Source of the DNA: Arthrobacter sp. U41
GTDB lineage: Bacteria; Actinomycetota; Actinomycetes; Actinomycetales; Micrococcaceae
Length of the DNA: 64,000 bases
Assembly (NCBI RefSeq): GCF_007679325.1
Contig: NZ_VEGI01000002.1
Coordinates: 310,001 to 374,000, forward strand
Reading direction: 5' to 3'
Below are positions 36,978 through 45,788 of this stretch, one piece after another. The number at the start of each line of letters is the position of its first letter. Within the stretch, counting starts at the first letter, position 1. The notes beneath the pieces were generated by a model that was given only the letters and a program-made list of their open reading frames with translations, had not been told where the DNA came from and did no database searches. A program made the position numbers and the translations under genes.

Positions 36978-37934
36978 CTAGGCGTCGAAATCGGCGAGGT
37001 AGTGTTCGACGTCGAGGGCGGCCACACAGCCGGAACCCGAGGCCGTGATGGCCTGGCGGTAGGTCGGGTCGATGACGTCGCCGGCGGCGAAGACGCCCTT
37101 AACGCTGGTCTTTGAGGTGCGTCCTTCGACCGCGATGGTTCCCTCCGGGGTCAGGTCCAGCTTCCCCTTGACGAGGTCCGTGCGGGGATCGTTGCCGATC
37201 GCGACGAAGACGCCCGTGACGGCGAGTTCGGTCTCGGTGCCGTCAACAAGGTTCTTCAGCCGAAGTCCCGTGACCTTGTCCTGTCCCAGGACATCCTCGA
37301 CGCCGGTGTTCCAGACGAAGCTGATCTTCTCGTGCGCAAGGGCGCGGTCGGCCATGATCTTGGAGGCGCGGAGCGTGTCGCGGCGGTGGACCACGGTGAC
37401 AGTCTTGGCGAACTTGGTGAGGAACAATGCTTCTTCCATCGCGGAGTCACCGCCGCCGATCACGGCGATGTCTTGATCCTTGAAGAAGAAACCGTCGCAG
37501 GTTGCACACCAGCTGACGCCGTGGCCGGAGAGTCGCTTCTCGTTGGGCAGGCCGAGCTCGCGGTAGGCCGAACCAGTCGACAGAATGATGGACCGTGCCT
37601 GGAAGGTCTCCCCCGAGCCGATGGTCACGGTCTTGATGTCGCCGTCGAGGTCCAGTTCGGTGACGTCCTCGAACTGGATTTCCGTGCCGAACCGGGCAGC
37701 CTGCTTCTCGAAGTTTTCCATCAGGTCCGGACCCATGATGCCGTCGGGGAATCCCGGGTAGTTCTCGACGTCGGTGGTATTCATCAGTTCGCCGCCCGCG
37801 GTCACCGAGCCAGCCAGGAGCAGCGGCTTCAGGTTTGCGCGCGCCGTGTACACCGCGGCCGTGTAGCCTGCGGGGCCGGAGCCGACGATGATGACATCAC
37901 GCACTTCAGACGCGGTGTTTTCTGCGTTGCTCAC
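36978..37934 (-). CDS. trxB: Thioredoxin reductase
   Basis: I take GTG 37934 (SNAENTASEVRDVIIVG), giving 318 residues, the usual size; the frame is open 39 codons further with no similarity. It has the FAD fold VIIVGSGPAGYTAAVYTARA, the redox-active CATC in GVSWCATCDGFF, the NADPH motif VIGGGDSAMEEALFL and the C-terminal GVFAAGDVIDPTYRQAITA. It passes electrons from NADPH to thioredoxin. Confidence 0.97.
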   Translation of the reverse strand: MSNAENTASEVRDVIIVGSGPAGYTAAVYTARANLKPLLLAGSVTAGGELMNTTDVENYPGFPDGIMGPDLMENFEKQAARFGTEIQFEDVTELDLDGDIKTVTIGSGETFQARSIILSTGSAYRELGLPNEKRLSGHGVSWCATCDGFFFKDQDIAVIGGGDSAMEEALFLTKFAKTVTVVHRRDTLRASKIMADRALAHEKISFVWNTGVEDVLGQDKVTGLRLKNLVDGTETELAVTGVFVAIGNDPRTDLVKGKLDLTPEGTIAVEGRTSKTSVKGVFAAGDVIDPTYRQAITASGSGCVAALDVEHYLADFDA

Positions 37935-38112
37935 TAAACGGTGAACCTCTTCCTTTGTCGATGCGCCCGCCTGGGGTGGCCGGCCACATGGCACAACTAC
38001 TACTGGGCGCTGAATATTCCGGTCTGGCAGGGCACCACGGGATAGCGCCAAGACTCAGGGTACCGTCTTGGCGTCGCGGACCGCGGTGGTATTGGCTTGG
38101 TTACAGAAATCC

Positions 38113-39714
38113 CTACTGGACCTTGATCTCAGCCAGGCGCAGGCCAAACCCGTAGCGCGTCTTGGGTGCCGCCAGCTTGGGCAGGGCCTTGATGGAGACG
38201 ATGACGTACTGCGCTGTGACGGGCTCCTGCAGGGGCAGTGTCAGGTCCGGCGAGGTGAAGCTGTTGCTGCCCACCTGCTTGGCACCGTCCAGGGACGGGC
38301 GGTCGTTGGTGAAGACGCTGATGCTGCCGCCCGAGGCCCCCAACTGGCTCAGTGTAACTGAGGAAATCTGGGCAGGTTCTTTCAACTTGACGACGAGCGG
38401 AACACCTTCGGGGGCGAAACCGCCCCAACTGTCGGTGGCGAATTCCATGTCCGACCAGTAACTGGCGGCATTCCCGTCGAAGGTCTTGACCAGATCTCCG
38501 TCGTAGGTTGCGGCAAAGTCAAAGTTGCCCTCCCGTGTGACGCCCTCAATCGCGGGTGGAGCGGTGGCCGGTGCGGGGCTGCCGGTATCGGACGGCTCCG
38601 CCGACGGTGTCGCGGCCGCGCTGGTGGAGGCAGGCCCGACGGCGTCCGGCTCCGGTGTGGTCTTGAAGAGGCTACCGAGATTGGTGACGGCCAGAACCAG
38701 GCCGACCACCAGGACGGCCGCCAGCAGCCCGCCTACCAGCCAGCGCATGGACCGCGGTTCGCGCTGGGGCCGGTCCTCGTTGCCGTAGTACTCGTCATCC
38801 GCTTCGGCTTCGGTGTTTCGGGCTGAGCCGGGGAAGTATCCCGGCGCCCGGTCCGCTGAACCAGTCGCGGCCATGGCGGCAGCCGCCGGGGCCGGGCCGG
38901 AGGTTTGCCGGTCGTCGGGGGCCGGCTGGTTGTAGTCGTCGTCGGACCACAGGGACACCTTCGGCGTTTCGGCGGGAGCCGGCGGCCTGGAGTCGGGGGC
39001 AGCGGAGCGGGGCGCGCCTCCCTGCACGGGATGGGGCGCCGTCGTTTGGGGGGCGGCATCCTGCGGTGCAGTTTCGGGGGACGGTTCCTGCTTTGCGGAT
39101 GGCGCCGGCGCCGCGGCACCGCGGGAACCCGCGGCGGCGGCAGCTCCCGCCGCTCCCGCTGCGGCGGCACCTGCGGCCGGAGACGTTCCTGGCCGCGAAG
39201 GAACGCGTGCCGGAGACGCGGGCGGAGCAGCCGGAGCGGCACCGGATGCCGGGACGCCCGGCTGGTTCTGACCGTAGTTGATGTACCCGGCTTCTACTTC
39301 TTCTTCGTCGTAGAGGCCGTCGTAGGTTTCGGGTTCGTGGGAACGGGGCTGGCCGAAGATTTCACTGCCAAGCGTGTCGGTAAAGAACGGCTCCACGTAG
39401 GGCGGGTTGGAGGACACAACCAGGTCCAGCAGGTCCGCGGCGGACGTGTGGTTGGTGATGAGGTAGGTGGTGGCTTCGCTGACCCCAAGGTCGAGGATCT
39501 GCACGTTGCCGGGACGCTCGCCCGTGGCGACTTCCCGGGCGCTCCGGGCCACCTGGTCAGCGTTGTCGGGCCCGGCCACGAGGATGCTCACAGCACGGTT
39601 GAGCACCTGGTCCACACCGTCCAGCACCAGATCCTGGTCATGTGAGGTCAGTACAGTGGCAGTGACCTTGTAACGGCCACCTAGTACTGATCCGACATCG
39701 ATCGGGTGGGACAC
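38113..39714 (-). CDS. Membrane protein with N-lobe-only pseudokinase and discoidin-like C-terminus
   Basis: The 533-residue protein starts SHPIDVGSVLGGRYKVTATVL, like a Ser/Thr kinase N-lobe, with VLNRAVSILVA in the place of the VAIK strand, and continues to about residue 120 (TTYLITNHTSAADLLDLV), where a kinase hinge would be. No HRD or DFG motif follows. A long disordered Ala/Pro-rich region precedes one membrane segment (about 325-348) and an extracellular domain (about 395-533) resembling a discoidin/CBM fold. In mycobacteria the pseudokinase and this tail are fused to MurJ (MviN, Rv3910); here they form a separate gene downstream of murJ, probably in the same operon. Confidence 0.75.
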   Translation of the reverse strand: MSHPIDVGSVLGGRYKVTATVLTSHDQDLVLDGVDQVLNRAVSILVAGPDNADQVARSAREVATGERPGNVQILDLGVSEATTYLITNHTSAADLLDLVVSSNPPYVEPFFTDTLGSEIFGQPRSHEPETYDGLYDEEEVEAGYINYGQNQPGVPASGAAPAAPPASPARVPSRPGTSPAAGAAAAGAAGAAAAAGSRGAAAPAPSAKQEPSPETAPQDAAPQTTAPHPVQGGAPRSAAPDSRPPAPAETPKVSLWSDDDYNQPAPDDRQTSGPAPAAAAMAATGSADRAPGYFPGSARNTEAEADDEYYGNEDRPQREPRSMRWLVGGLLAAVLVVGLVLAVTNLGSLFKTTPEPDAVGPASTSAAATPSAEPSDTGSPAPATAPPAIEGVTREGNFDFAATYDGDLVKTFDGNAASYWSDMEFATDSWGGFAPEGVPLVVKLKEPAQISSVTLSQLGASGGSISVFTNDRPSLDGAKQVGSNSFTSPDLTLPLQEPVTAQYVIVSIKALPKLAAPKTRYGFGLRLAEIKVQ

Positions 39715-39884
39715 GGGTTCCTCCTAGACTGTCCGGGAGCTGCCAAACTGATCACTTCATCGGTGACCGCAGGTCCCCCGGTAAGCCGGTGGACCCCTGG
39801 TCTGCAACTCCCCTTGTTAGTCTTCGATCCTAGCCGATGCAGTGTCCCCGCCGCGGAAGCACGGCGCTGCGACCCGGCTGGTTA

Positions 39885-41942
39885 CTATTTTTTCTTCTTG
39901 CCGCCGAACGGGAAATACGGGTTGTGTCCCGCCGGTCCCTGGTAGGTCCGGCGTCCAGGCAGCGGGCTGTCCCCACGACCCAAGCCGCCCTCCGCGGTGC
40001 TCGGCACATCCTCGGCCGGCAGGTAACCGCCCTCAGGCCCGTCGCGTCCGGCACGTTCGTCCTGTTCGCCAAGGTCAGGGCCGGCACGGAAGGATGCGGC
40101 GTCGAACTCCCCCGAAATTCTTGGAATGAGGCCGGTATCCACCGAGACGGTGGCGCGTTCGGGCCTGGTCCGCGTTGCGGCGGCGTCGTCCGGCAGCTCA
40201 CCGGCGCCCGGCTCCGCAGCCTGACGGCGGCGCAGGCGGCCCAGCAGCGGCTGCAGCAGGTCGCTCAACTCGGTCACACGGAAGAGCTTCAGCAGGAGCA
40301 GGTAGGCCGCCAGCATAACGGGCCCGACGACGGCGATCGTCACCAGGGCGGCGATGGGGGTGCTCCAGGCGAAGCCATCCGGGCTGTAACTGCCCAGCAG
40401 CCACAGTGCCCCGGCACCTGCCAGCGCGGAGCCCAGCGCGGCGTAGCCCATCCTGATATAGGCGTTGGCGATCCGCGGACCGTCCAGGTGCCCCAGGAGC
40501 CGGCGCAGGAAGACCGCACTGACAATGACCGACAGGATATTGCCGCCGGTGTAGAGGATGGCGATGGCGAAAATGATCTGATCGAACGGCAGGAACTGGA
40601 TGGTGAAGGCGGCGACCACGTTCACGAGGGCCAGCACCAGCTGGATGAAGAACGGTGTCCGGGCATCCTCGTTGGCGTAGAACACCCGGGACATCATGAA
40701 GTTGGCGCTCATAAAGGGCGTGCTCAGGGCCAGGATGGTGAGGGTCTGGGCCAGCATGACGCCGTCCTGTTTCTCGCCGCCGGAGAAGAACATGCCCAGG
40801 GGCCCGGCCAGTGCGAAGAGCGCCAGCGCGCCGAAGACGGTGGCGACGGCCATGGTCCGCAGCCCGTGGGAGAGTGCGTTGCGCAGCGCAGCGTGGTCCC
40901 CGTCCTGCGAGGCCCGGGTCATCCGGTTAAACAGCACCGTGGCCAGGGAGAGCGCAATGATGGAATGCGGGAGCAGGTAGAGCTGGCTGGCCACTTCCAG
41001 GACCGCGTTGCCCGGCAGCGTATCCGCGGCCGGGTCCCCCGCCTGTTCCAGGCGGAGGCGTTCCGCGCCCGGAATCGTGGCGATACGCATAACGTAGAGG
41101 AACGCCAGTTGCCCGACGGCGGCCGTCGCCAGGGTCCAGACGCTCAGCCGGGCGGCATGACCCAGGCCGACCCCGCGCCAGCCGAAGCGCGGACGCAGGC
41201 CGAGCCGGAGCCTGAACACCGGGATCAGCAGGATGGCCGTCTGGGCGATCACACCGATGGTGGAGAATCCGGCCACCAGCAAGGTCTGGGTGGAGTCCCA
41301 CGTGTCCAGCGTGTGCGGATTGGTCACGTTGGCGCCGAACATCCAGATGAACATGCCGAGGCCGGCGATCGCGACAATGTTGTTCAGGATCGGCGCCCAC
41401 ATCGCCGGACCGAACGCGCCGTGGGCGTTGAGCACCTGGGTCAGCAGGGCGTACAGGCCGTAGAAGAAGATCTGCGGAAGGCACCAGAACGCGAAGGACA
41501 CGGCGAGGGCCTTCTGCTGCGGCGAGTAACCCTGTGTCGTCAGTTCAATGACCCACGGCGCCAGCAGCGTCACCGCCAGCGTCAACGCCAGCAACACCAG
41601 CACCGCAAGCGTCAGCAGCCGGCTGATGTAGTCGGAACCCTTGTCCGGAGCCTTGCTCGCCTTGATGATCTGGGGCACAAGGACCGCGTTGAAGACGCCT
41701 CCGGCCACCAGCAGGAAGATCAGGTTCGGCAGGTTGTTCGCGTTGATGAACGTGTCGTTGACGGTGGAGCCCAGGCCAAGGGCGGCCGCCAACATCCAGG
41801 TCTTGGCGAAGCCCAGGAAACGGGAAACCAGCGTGCCTGCGGCCATGATGGCGCTGGAACGGACTTCTCCGGATTGGACAGCTTTGGAATCGGCGGCGCC
41901 GGAGTGTGCGGGGGTGGGTTTGGCAGATGACATCGTCTTCAT
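39885..41942 (-). CDS. murJ: Lipid II flippase MurJ
   Basis: The 685-residue protein has about 14 hydrophobic segments. Conserved MurJ parts include the opening SSAIMAAGTLVSRFLGFAKT, LVAGGVFNAVLVPQI, LPQIFFYGLYALLTQVLNAHG and FMSANFMMSRVFYANED. It flips lipid II across the membrane for wall synthesis. After the membrane core there is a 140-residue cytoplasmic tail ending GGKKKK, without a pseudokinase domain. ATG 41942 is chosen, though MSS at 41933 is possible. The following gene encodes the partial pseudokinase. Confidence 0.94.
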   Translation of the reverse strand: MKTMSSAKPTPAHSGAADSKAVQSGEVRSSAIMAAGTLVSRFLGFAKTWMLAAALGLGSTVNDTFINANNLPNLIFLLVAGGVFNAVLVPQIIKASKAPDKGSDYISRLLTLAVLVLLALTLAVTLLAPWVIELTTQGYSPQQKALAVSFAFWCLPQIFFYGLYALLTQVLNAHGAFGPAMWAPILNNIVAIAGLGMFIWMFGANVTNPHTLDTWDSTQTLLVAGFSTIGVIAQTAILLIPVFRLRLGLRPRFGWRGVGLGHAARLSVWTLATAAVGQLAFLYVMRIATIPGAERLRLEQAGDPAADTLPGNAVLEVASQLYLLPHSIIALSLATVLFNRMTRASQDGDHAALRNALSHGLRTMAVATVFGALALFALAGPLGMFFSGGEKQDGVMLAQTLTILALSTPFMSANFMMSRVFYANEDARTPFFIQLVLALVNVVAAFTIQFLPFDQIIFAIAILYTGGNILSVIVSAVFLRRLLGHLDGPRIANAYIRMGYAALGSALAGAGALWLLGSYSPDGFAWSTPIAALVTIAVVGPVMLAAYLLLLKLFRVTELSDLLQPLLGRLRRRQAAEPGAGELPDDAAATRTRPERATVSVDTGLIPRISGEFDAASFRAGPDLGEQDERAGRDGPEGGYLPAEDVPSTAEGGLGRGDSPLPGRRTYQGPAGHNPYFPFGGKKKK

Positions 41943-42002
41943 CGTCTCACCCGGGCACCGCTTAAGGCGCTATCGGCGTCCGATAAGGGGACCCGCGTGG
42001 CT

Positions 42003-42551
42003 CTAGCGGTGCTCCGGCAGGACTTCCTTGGCGAGGTCGGCGATGCGGCGCTCGTTCGGGAAGGAGAGCTTCCGGGCCAGCTCATGGATGGGCACCCAGG
42101 CGACGTCCACGGCTTCCTTGTCGGGGTCATTCTCGATGGTCAGCTCCCCGCCCGTGGCCTGCAGCAGGTAGTGGTGGACGGTCTTGTGGACGCGGTGGCC
42201 GCTGACGGTGAACCAGTAGTCGATGCTTCCCAGCGGGGCAAGGATCTTGCCTTCGATGCCGGTTTCCTCGGCGATTTCCCGCACGGCGGCTTCCTCGTTG
42301 CTCTCCTTGCCTTCCGGATGACCCTTCGGCAGGCACCATTCCAGCCGTCCGCCGCGATTAAGGCGGGCAATGATCGCTACCCGGAGCTCGGCGTCGGACG
42401 TGTCCACCACAACGCCGCCGGCGGAGACTTCCTCCACCGTGGGGAGGGAGGCCTGCCCGGAGTGCTGTACCGGCGCGACGTTGGCACCGATTGCCGATGG
42501 CAACGGTGCGTTTGTCCTCCTGCCGGGAGCGCTCGGTACGGGATGGGCCAT
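42003..42551 (-). CDS. Nudix hydrolase
   Basis: The protein is 182 residues from ATG 42551 (an upstream start at 42581 is possible). The Nudix box is complete: GHPEGKESNEEAAVREIAEE with TGI following, matching Gx5Ex7REUxEExGU. The N-terminal 45 residues are Pro/Ala-rich and disordered. Its place, divergent from the CCA-adding enzyme and next to murJ, matches mycobacterial Rv3908 (MutT4), so a nucleotide-cleansing role is likely; the substrate is not certain. Confidence 0.9.
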   Translation of the reverse strand: MAHPVPSAPGRRTNAPLPSAIGANVAPVQHSGQASLPTVEEVSAGGVVVDTSDAELRVAIIARLNRGGRLEWCLPKGHPEGKESNEEAAVREIAEETGIEGKILAPLGSIDYWFTVSGHRVHKTVHHYLLQATGGELTIENDPDKEAVDVAWVPIHELARKLSFPNERRIADLAKEVLPEHR

Positions 42552-42721
42552 GAAGTCCACTCTAACGACTCTTGTCCGCACTTGATGACCTAAACATGGC
42601 AGGAACGTGGACGGCCGGGAAAGTGGATCGGCTGTTCGGTCCCCAGGTTCGCTGCCGCCGGCCGGACTTAGCGCGTATTCGGTGTGGTGCTGGCCGGGAT
42701 TTCTGACAAGCTTAAGAAACT

Positions 42722-44188
42722 ATGGCGCACGCACATCACAAGACTGACTCGCACACTGTTGATTTCCAGGTGGACCCTGTGGTCCTGGAGCTTGGGCAGC
42801 GGTTTGTCGACGCCGGCCACGAACTCTCCCTCGTGGGCGGACCCGTGCGCGATTTGTTCCTGGGCAGGACGTCTCCGGACCTGGACTTCACCACCGACGC
42901 CACACCAGACCAGACGGTCGCCCTCATCAAGAAGTGGGCTGACAACTACTGGGAAATCGGGCGCGCCTTTGGCACCATCGGGATGCGCAAGTCCGGCTTC
43001 CAGATCGAAATCACCACGTACCGCGCCGAAGCGTACGATCCTGATTCCCGCAAACCCGCGGTGGCGTTCGGGAATTCGCTGACGGATGACCTGCTGCGCC
43101 GGGATTTCACCATCAACGCCATGGCCCTGCGGCTGCCCTCGTTGGAGCTCGTGGACCCGTTCGGTGGGGTCCGCGACCTCCACGCTTCCATCCTGGCCAC
43201 CCCGGGCGCCCCGGAAGCTTCCTTCTCCGACGATCCGCTGCGCATGATGCGGGCTGCCCGCTTCGCCGCGCAGCTGGGCATCACGGTGCACGGGGACGTC
43301 CGCTCCGCCATGTCCCGGATGGCGGAGCGGATCACCATGATCTCCGCGGAACGCGTCCGCGAGGAGCTTGTCAAGCTCATCTGCGCTGCGCACCCCCGGG
43401 CAGGGGTGGACCTGCTTGTGGACACCGGGCTGGCCGACTTCGTGCTGCCTGAAGTCTCCGCGCTGCGCCTCGAATCGGACGAACACCACCGCCACAAGGA
43501 TGTGTACCAGCACTCGCTCCAGGTCCTGGAGCAGGCCGCCGCCCTCGAAACGGATGCCGACGGCGCCGTGCCCGGCCCGGATTTTGTGCTGCGGTTCGCA
43601 GCGTTGATGCACGACGTCGGGAAGCCGGCCACGCGCCGCTTCGAACCGGGCGGCGCCGTGAGCTTCCGCCACCACGACATGGTCGGGGCCAAACTGACCA
43701 CCAAACGGATGAAGGCGCTGCGCTTCGACAACGACACCATCAAGGCCGTGGCCAAGCTGGTGGAGCTGCACATGCGCTTCTACGGCTACGGCGATGCCGG
43801 CTGGAGCGATTCCGCCGTCCGTCGCTATGTCACGGACGCAGGCCCCCTCCTGGAACGCTTGCACCGGCTGACCCGCTCGGACGTGACCACCCGCAACCAG
43901 CGCAAGGCCGAGCGGCTCGCCTTCGCCTACGACGATCTGGAAGCCCGGATCGCGGCCTTGCGCGAGCAGGAATCCCTCGAAGCAGTCCGCCCCGATCTGG
44001 ACGGCGGCCGCATCATGGAACTCCTGGGGCTCAAACCCGGACCCGTCGTCGGGCGCGCCTACAAGTTCCTCCTGGAGGAGCGGATGGAGCACGGCCCGCT
44101 GGACCCCGCCGCGGCCGAAGCTAAACTGCACGAATGGTGGGCGGCGCAGCCCGAATCCGCCGTCGCGCACTCAACAGAGGAGCCCTAA
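42722..44188 (+). CDS. cca: CCA-adding tRNA nucleotidyltransferase (PcnA family)
   Basis: The 488-residue protein has the nucleotidyltransferase core LVGGPVRDLFLGRTSPDLDFTT with the DxD metal site, LLRRDFTINAMALRL, the RAARFAAQLGI RNA-binding helix and an HD domain with ALMHDVGKPAT near residue 298. Adds or repairs the 3' CCA of tRNA, needed here at least for tRNA-Ile, whose gene lacks CCA. It is adjacent to the histidine phosphatase gene, whose GTG directly follows its stop codon. Confidence 0.94.
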   Translation: MAHAHHKTDSHTVDFQVDPVVLELGQRFVDAGHELSLVGGPVRDLFLGRTSPDLDFTTDATPDQTVALIKKWADNYWEIGRAFGTIGMRKSGFQIEITTYRAEAYDPDSRKPAVAFGNSLTDDLLRRDFTINAMALRLPSLELVDPFGGVRDLHASILATPGAPEASFSDDPLRMMRAARFAAQLGITVHGDVRSAMSRMAERITMISAERVREELVKLICAAHPRAGVDLLVDTGLADFVLPEVSALRLESDEHHRHKDVYQHSLQVLEQAAALETDADGAVPGPDFVLRFAALMHDVGKPATRRFEPGGAVSFRHHDMVGAKLTTKRMKALRFDNDTIKAVAKLVELHMRFYGYGDAGWSDSAVRRYVTDAGPLLERLHRLTRSDVTTRNQRKAERLAFAYDDLEARIAALREQESLEAVRPDLDGGRIMELLGLKPGPVVGRAYKFLLEERMEHGPLDPAAAEAKLHEWWAAQPESAVAHSTEEP

Positions 44189-44773
44189 GTGATTGCACCA
44201 GTCAACGGCCCCCGTCCGCAGCTGTGGATCCTGCGGCACGGCGAAACCGAATGGTCCAAAAGCGGACAGTACACCGGCCTCACCGACCTCCCGCTCACTG
44301 TGGAGGGCGAGCAGCAGTCGGTGGAAGCGCGCAAGGTGCTCGACGCCGTCGACTTTGACCTGGTGCTGACGTCGCCGCTGCGGCGCGCCCGCCGCACCGC
44401 GGAACTGGCCGGCTTCCCCGACGCCCAGCTGGAACCACTCGCCGTCGAGTGGGACTACGGCGACTACGAGGGCATCAGCTCGGACCTGATCCGCAAGGAC
44501 AACCCGGAATACCTGATCTGGACCCACGGCGTGCCGAACGGCGAAGCCCTCGACGACGTCGCCGCGCGCGCGGACAAGATTGTGGCCCGCGTGCTGGAAT
44601 CCGGCCTGGACAACGTGCTGATCGTTGCGCACGGCCACTTCTCCCGGATCCTCACCGCCCGGTGGCTGGGGCTCGATCCCCACGAGGGCCGGCATTTCAT
44701 TCTGGGAACCGCGAAAGTCTGCACGCTTGGCTGGGATAAGAGGACCCCGGCAGTTGTCCGGTGGGGCCTATAA
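44189..44773 (+). CDS. Histidine phosphatase family protein
   Basis: The 194-residue protein starts at GTG 44189 immediately after the CCA-enzyme stop. It has the phosphoglycerate-mutase-type motif ILRHGETEW with the nucleophilic His, LTSPLRRARRTAEL, EWDYGDYEGI and a second His in VAHGHFSRIL. Such enzymes dephosphorylate sugar phosphates or nucleotides; the exact substrate is unknown. Likely cotranscribed with cca. Confidence 0.93.
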   Translation: MIAPVNGPRPQLWILRHGETEWSKSGQYTGLTDLPLTVEGEQQSVEARKVLDAVDFDLVLTSPLRRARRTAELAGFPDAQLEPLAVEWDYGDYEGISSDLIRKDNPEYLIWTHGVPNGEALDDVAARADKIVARVLESGLDNVLIVAHGHFSRILTARWLGLDPHEGRHFILGTAKVCTLGWDKRTPAVVRWGL

Positions 44774-45359
44774 ATGCGATTTAGGAAATAAACTTCAAGA
44801 AAGTTTATGAATTCGGTAGTCAAGTCCTGCCGTCTTAGTGTATTTTTATTTCTGACCCCAGAGCGTCCTGCCGGGGTCGAGGCGCGCGTCGCCCGGCCAG
44901 TCAGCCGGAGCCACGGCATAACAGAAAAGGAGGTTGGGAGAAATGATTACTTTGACTAGCGGATGGATGTACTTCGTCACCGCCACCCCGGCCTCTGTCG
45001 CTGAACCGCGCCCGAATTTCGGCCCGACTGCCTCCTGACCCCTTCCCCGCGGACTGGTCTAACCCAAGCCCCGGAACCAAGGTGATACCGGCACTCTCTC
45101 TTCGCAGGAGTGCCGTGGCAGCGGACTGACCAGGCGGAACCACGCGGTTGCGCAGCATCCCCAAAGATCGGAACCCAGCTTCTTGTTGGGGCTGCGGCAC
45201 TCCCGCGTTCAGGGGCCACCTTTTCGCTTTTGCGTAACCATTCATTAGCGCCCGGATAATTCCCTGCCCAATTGCGGCCTTTTCTTCCTCAATTCACAGA
45301 GGCCTTAATTGGCATGCCCAATTACTTCCCATTCCGTCCACACCAAAGAGAGGTCCACC
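44774..45359. other. AT-richer leader-like region with structured segments
   Basis: This stretch follows the histidine phosphatase. Its first 80 bases are unusually AT-rich (AAACTTCAAG, TGTATTTTTATT). Hairpins are possible: GACCCC/GGGGTC (44854-44878), CGGCACTC/GAGTGCCG (45089-45115) and CCCCAA/TTGGGG with flanking GCAG/CTGC (45152-45195). The word CGGAACC recurs at about 45072, 45134 and 45169. A 31-codon frame with a strong ribosome site lies at 44943. No other gene is seen. The layout recalls a leader-peptide/attenuator arrangement ahead of the small gene at 45360-45575, but no match to a known riboswitch is evident. Confidence 0.45.
44943..45038 (+). CDS. Possible 31-residue peptide with strong ribosome site
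   Basis: ATG 44943 is preceded by AAAAGGAGG at 44925-44933 with a nine-base spacer, among the best Shine-Dalgarno matches in the window. The 31 residues begin MITLTSGWMYFVTATPAS and end in a Pro-rich tail. No family is recognised. It may be a leader peptide or a small protein; codon use cannot decide at this length. Confidence 0.4.
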   Translation: MITLTSGWMYFVTATPASVAEPRPNFGPTAS

Positions 45360-45575
45360 GTGACTATTGCCAGCTCCACTGCCCGCTCCACTGCCAGACC
45401 ACGCAGTACCAGCCCCCGGAGGGAGGTGACCACTATGAAGCAGAAACTCCAGTCGCTCCTGCGCCTGGGCAGCCAGCCGGCCCCACGGCACACGGCTCTG
45501 TTCAACGGACAACTCCTGGACCAGAAACGCGAGGACGTCTACGTCGTTATGCACCAGATGGGCCTCATCCGCTGA
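45360..45575 (+). CDS. Small protein of unknown function, 46 or 71 residues
   Basis: Two in-frame starts have ribosome sites: GTG 45360 (AAAGAGAGG, six-base spacer; 71 residues) and ATG 45435 (GGAGGGAGGTG, eight-base spacer; 46 residues). I favour 45435, because the shorter product MKQKLQSLLRLGSQ and its tail LLDQKREDVYVVMHQMGLI look like a real compact protein, while the extra 25 residues are Ser/Thr/Arg low complexity. A strong terminator follows 55 bases later. No family is recognised. Confidence 0.6.
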   Translation: MTIASSTARSTARPRSTSPRREVTTMKQKLQSLLRLGSQPAPRHTALFNGQLLDQKREDVYVVMHQMGLIR

Positions 45576-45630
45576 GGCAGTCCCGGCCACCGAAAGAAAA
45601 CTGATGACTGACCTCGGAACTGATCCGCAA

Positions 45631-45664
45631 GGAGCCCACGCGGCGACGCGTGGGCTCCCCCCTT
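45631..45664 (+). terminator. Intrinsic terminator after the small ORFs
   Basis: A 12-bp perfect stem (GGAGCCCACGCG/CGCGTGGGCTCC) with a GCGA tetraloop is followed by CCCCTTT, ending the transcript of the small-ORF region. Confidence 0.88.
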
Positions 45665-45788
45665 TAAGCGCCGGAGCCAATCCAGGTGACCAATCCGGGC
45701 GCCCGGTCCAACACTCGCCCGGCCGGCAGCCCGGCGACCCGCCCGGCACAGCACAGCCAGCCGGAGCCGCCCCGGTAAGCTCAGGGAC

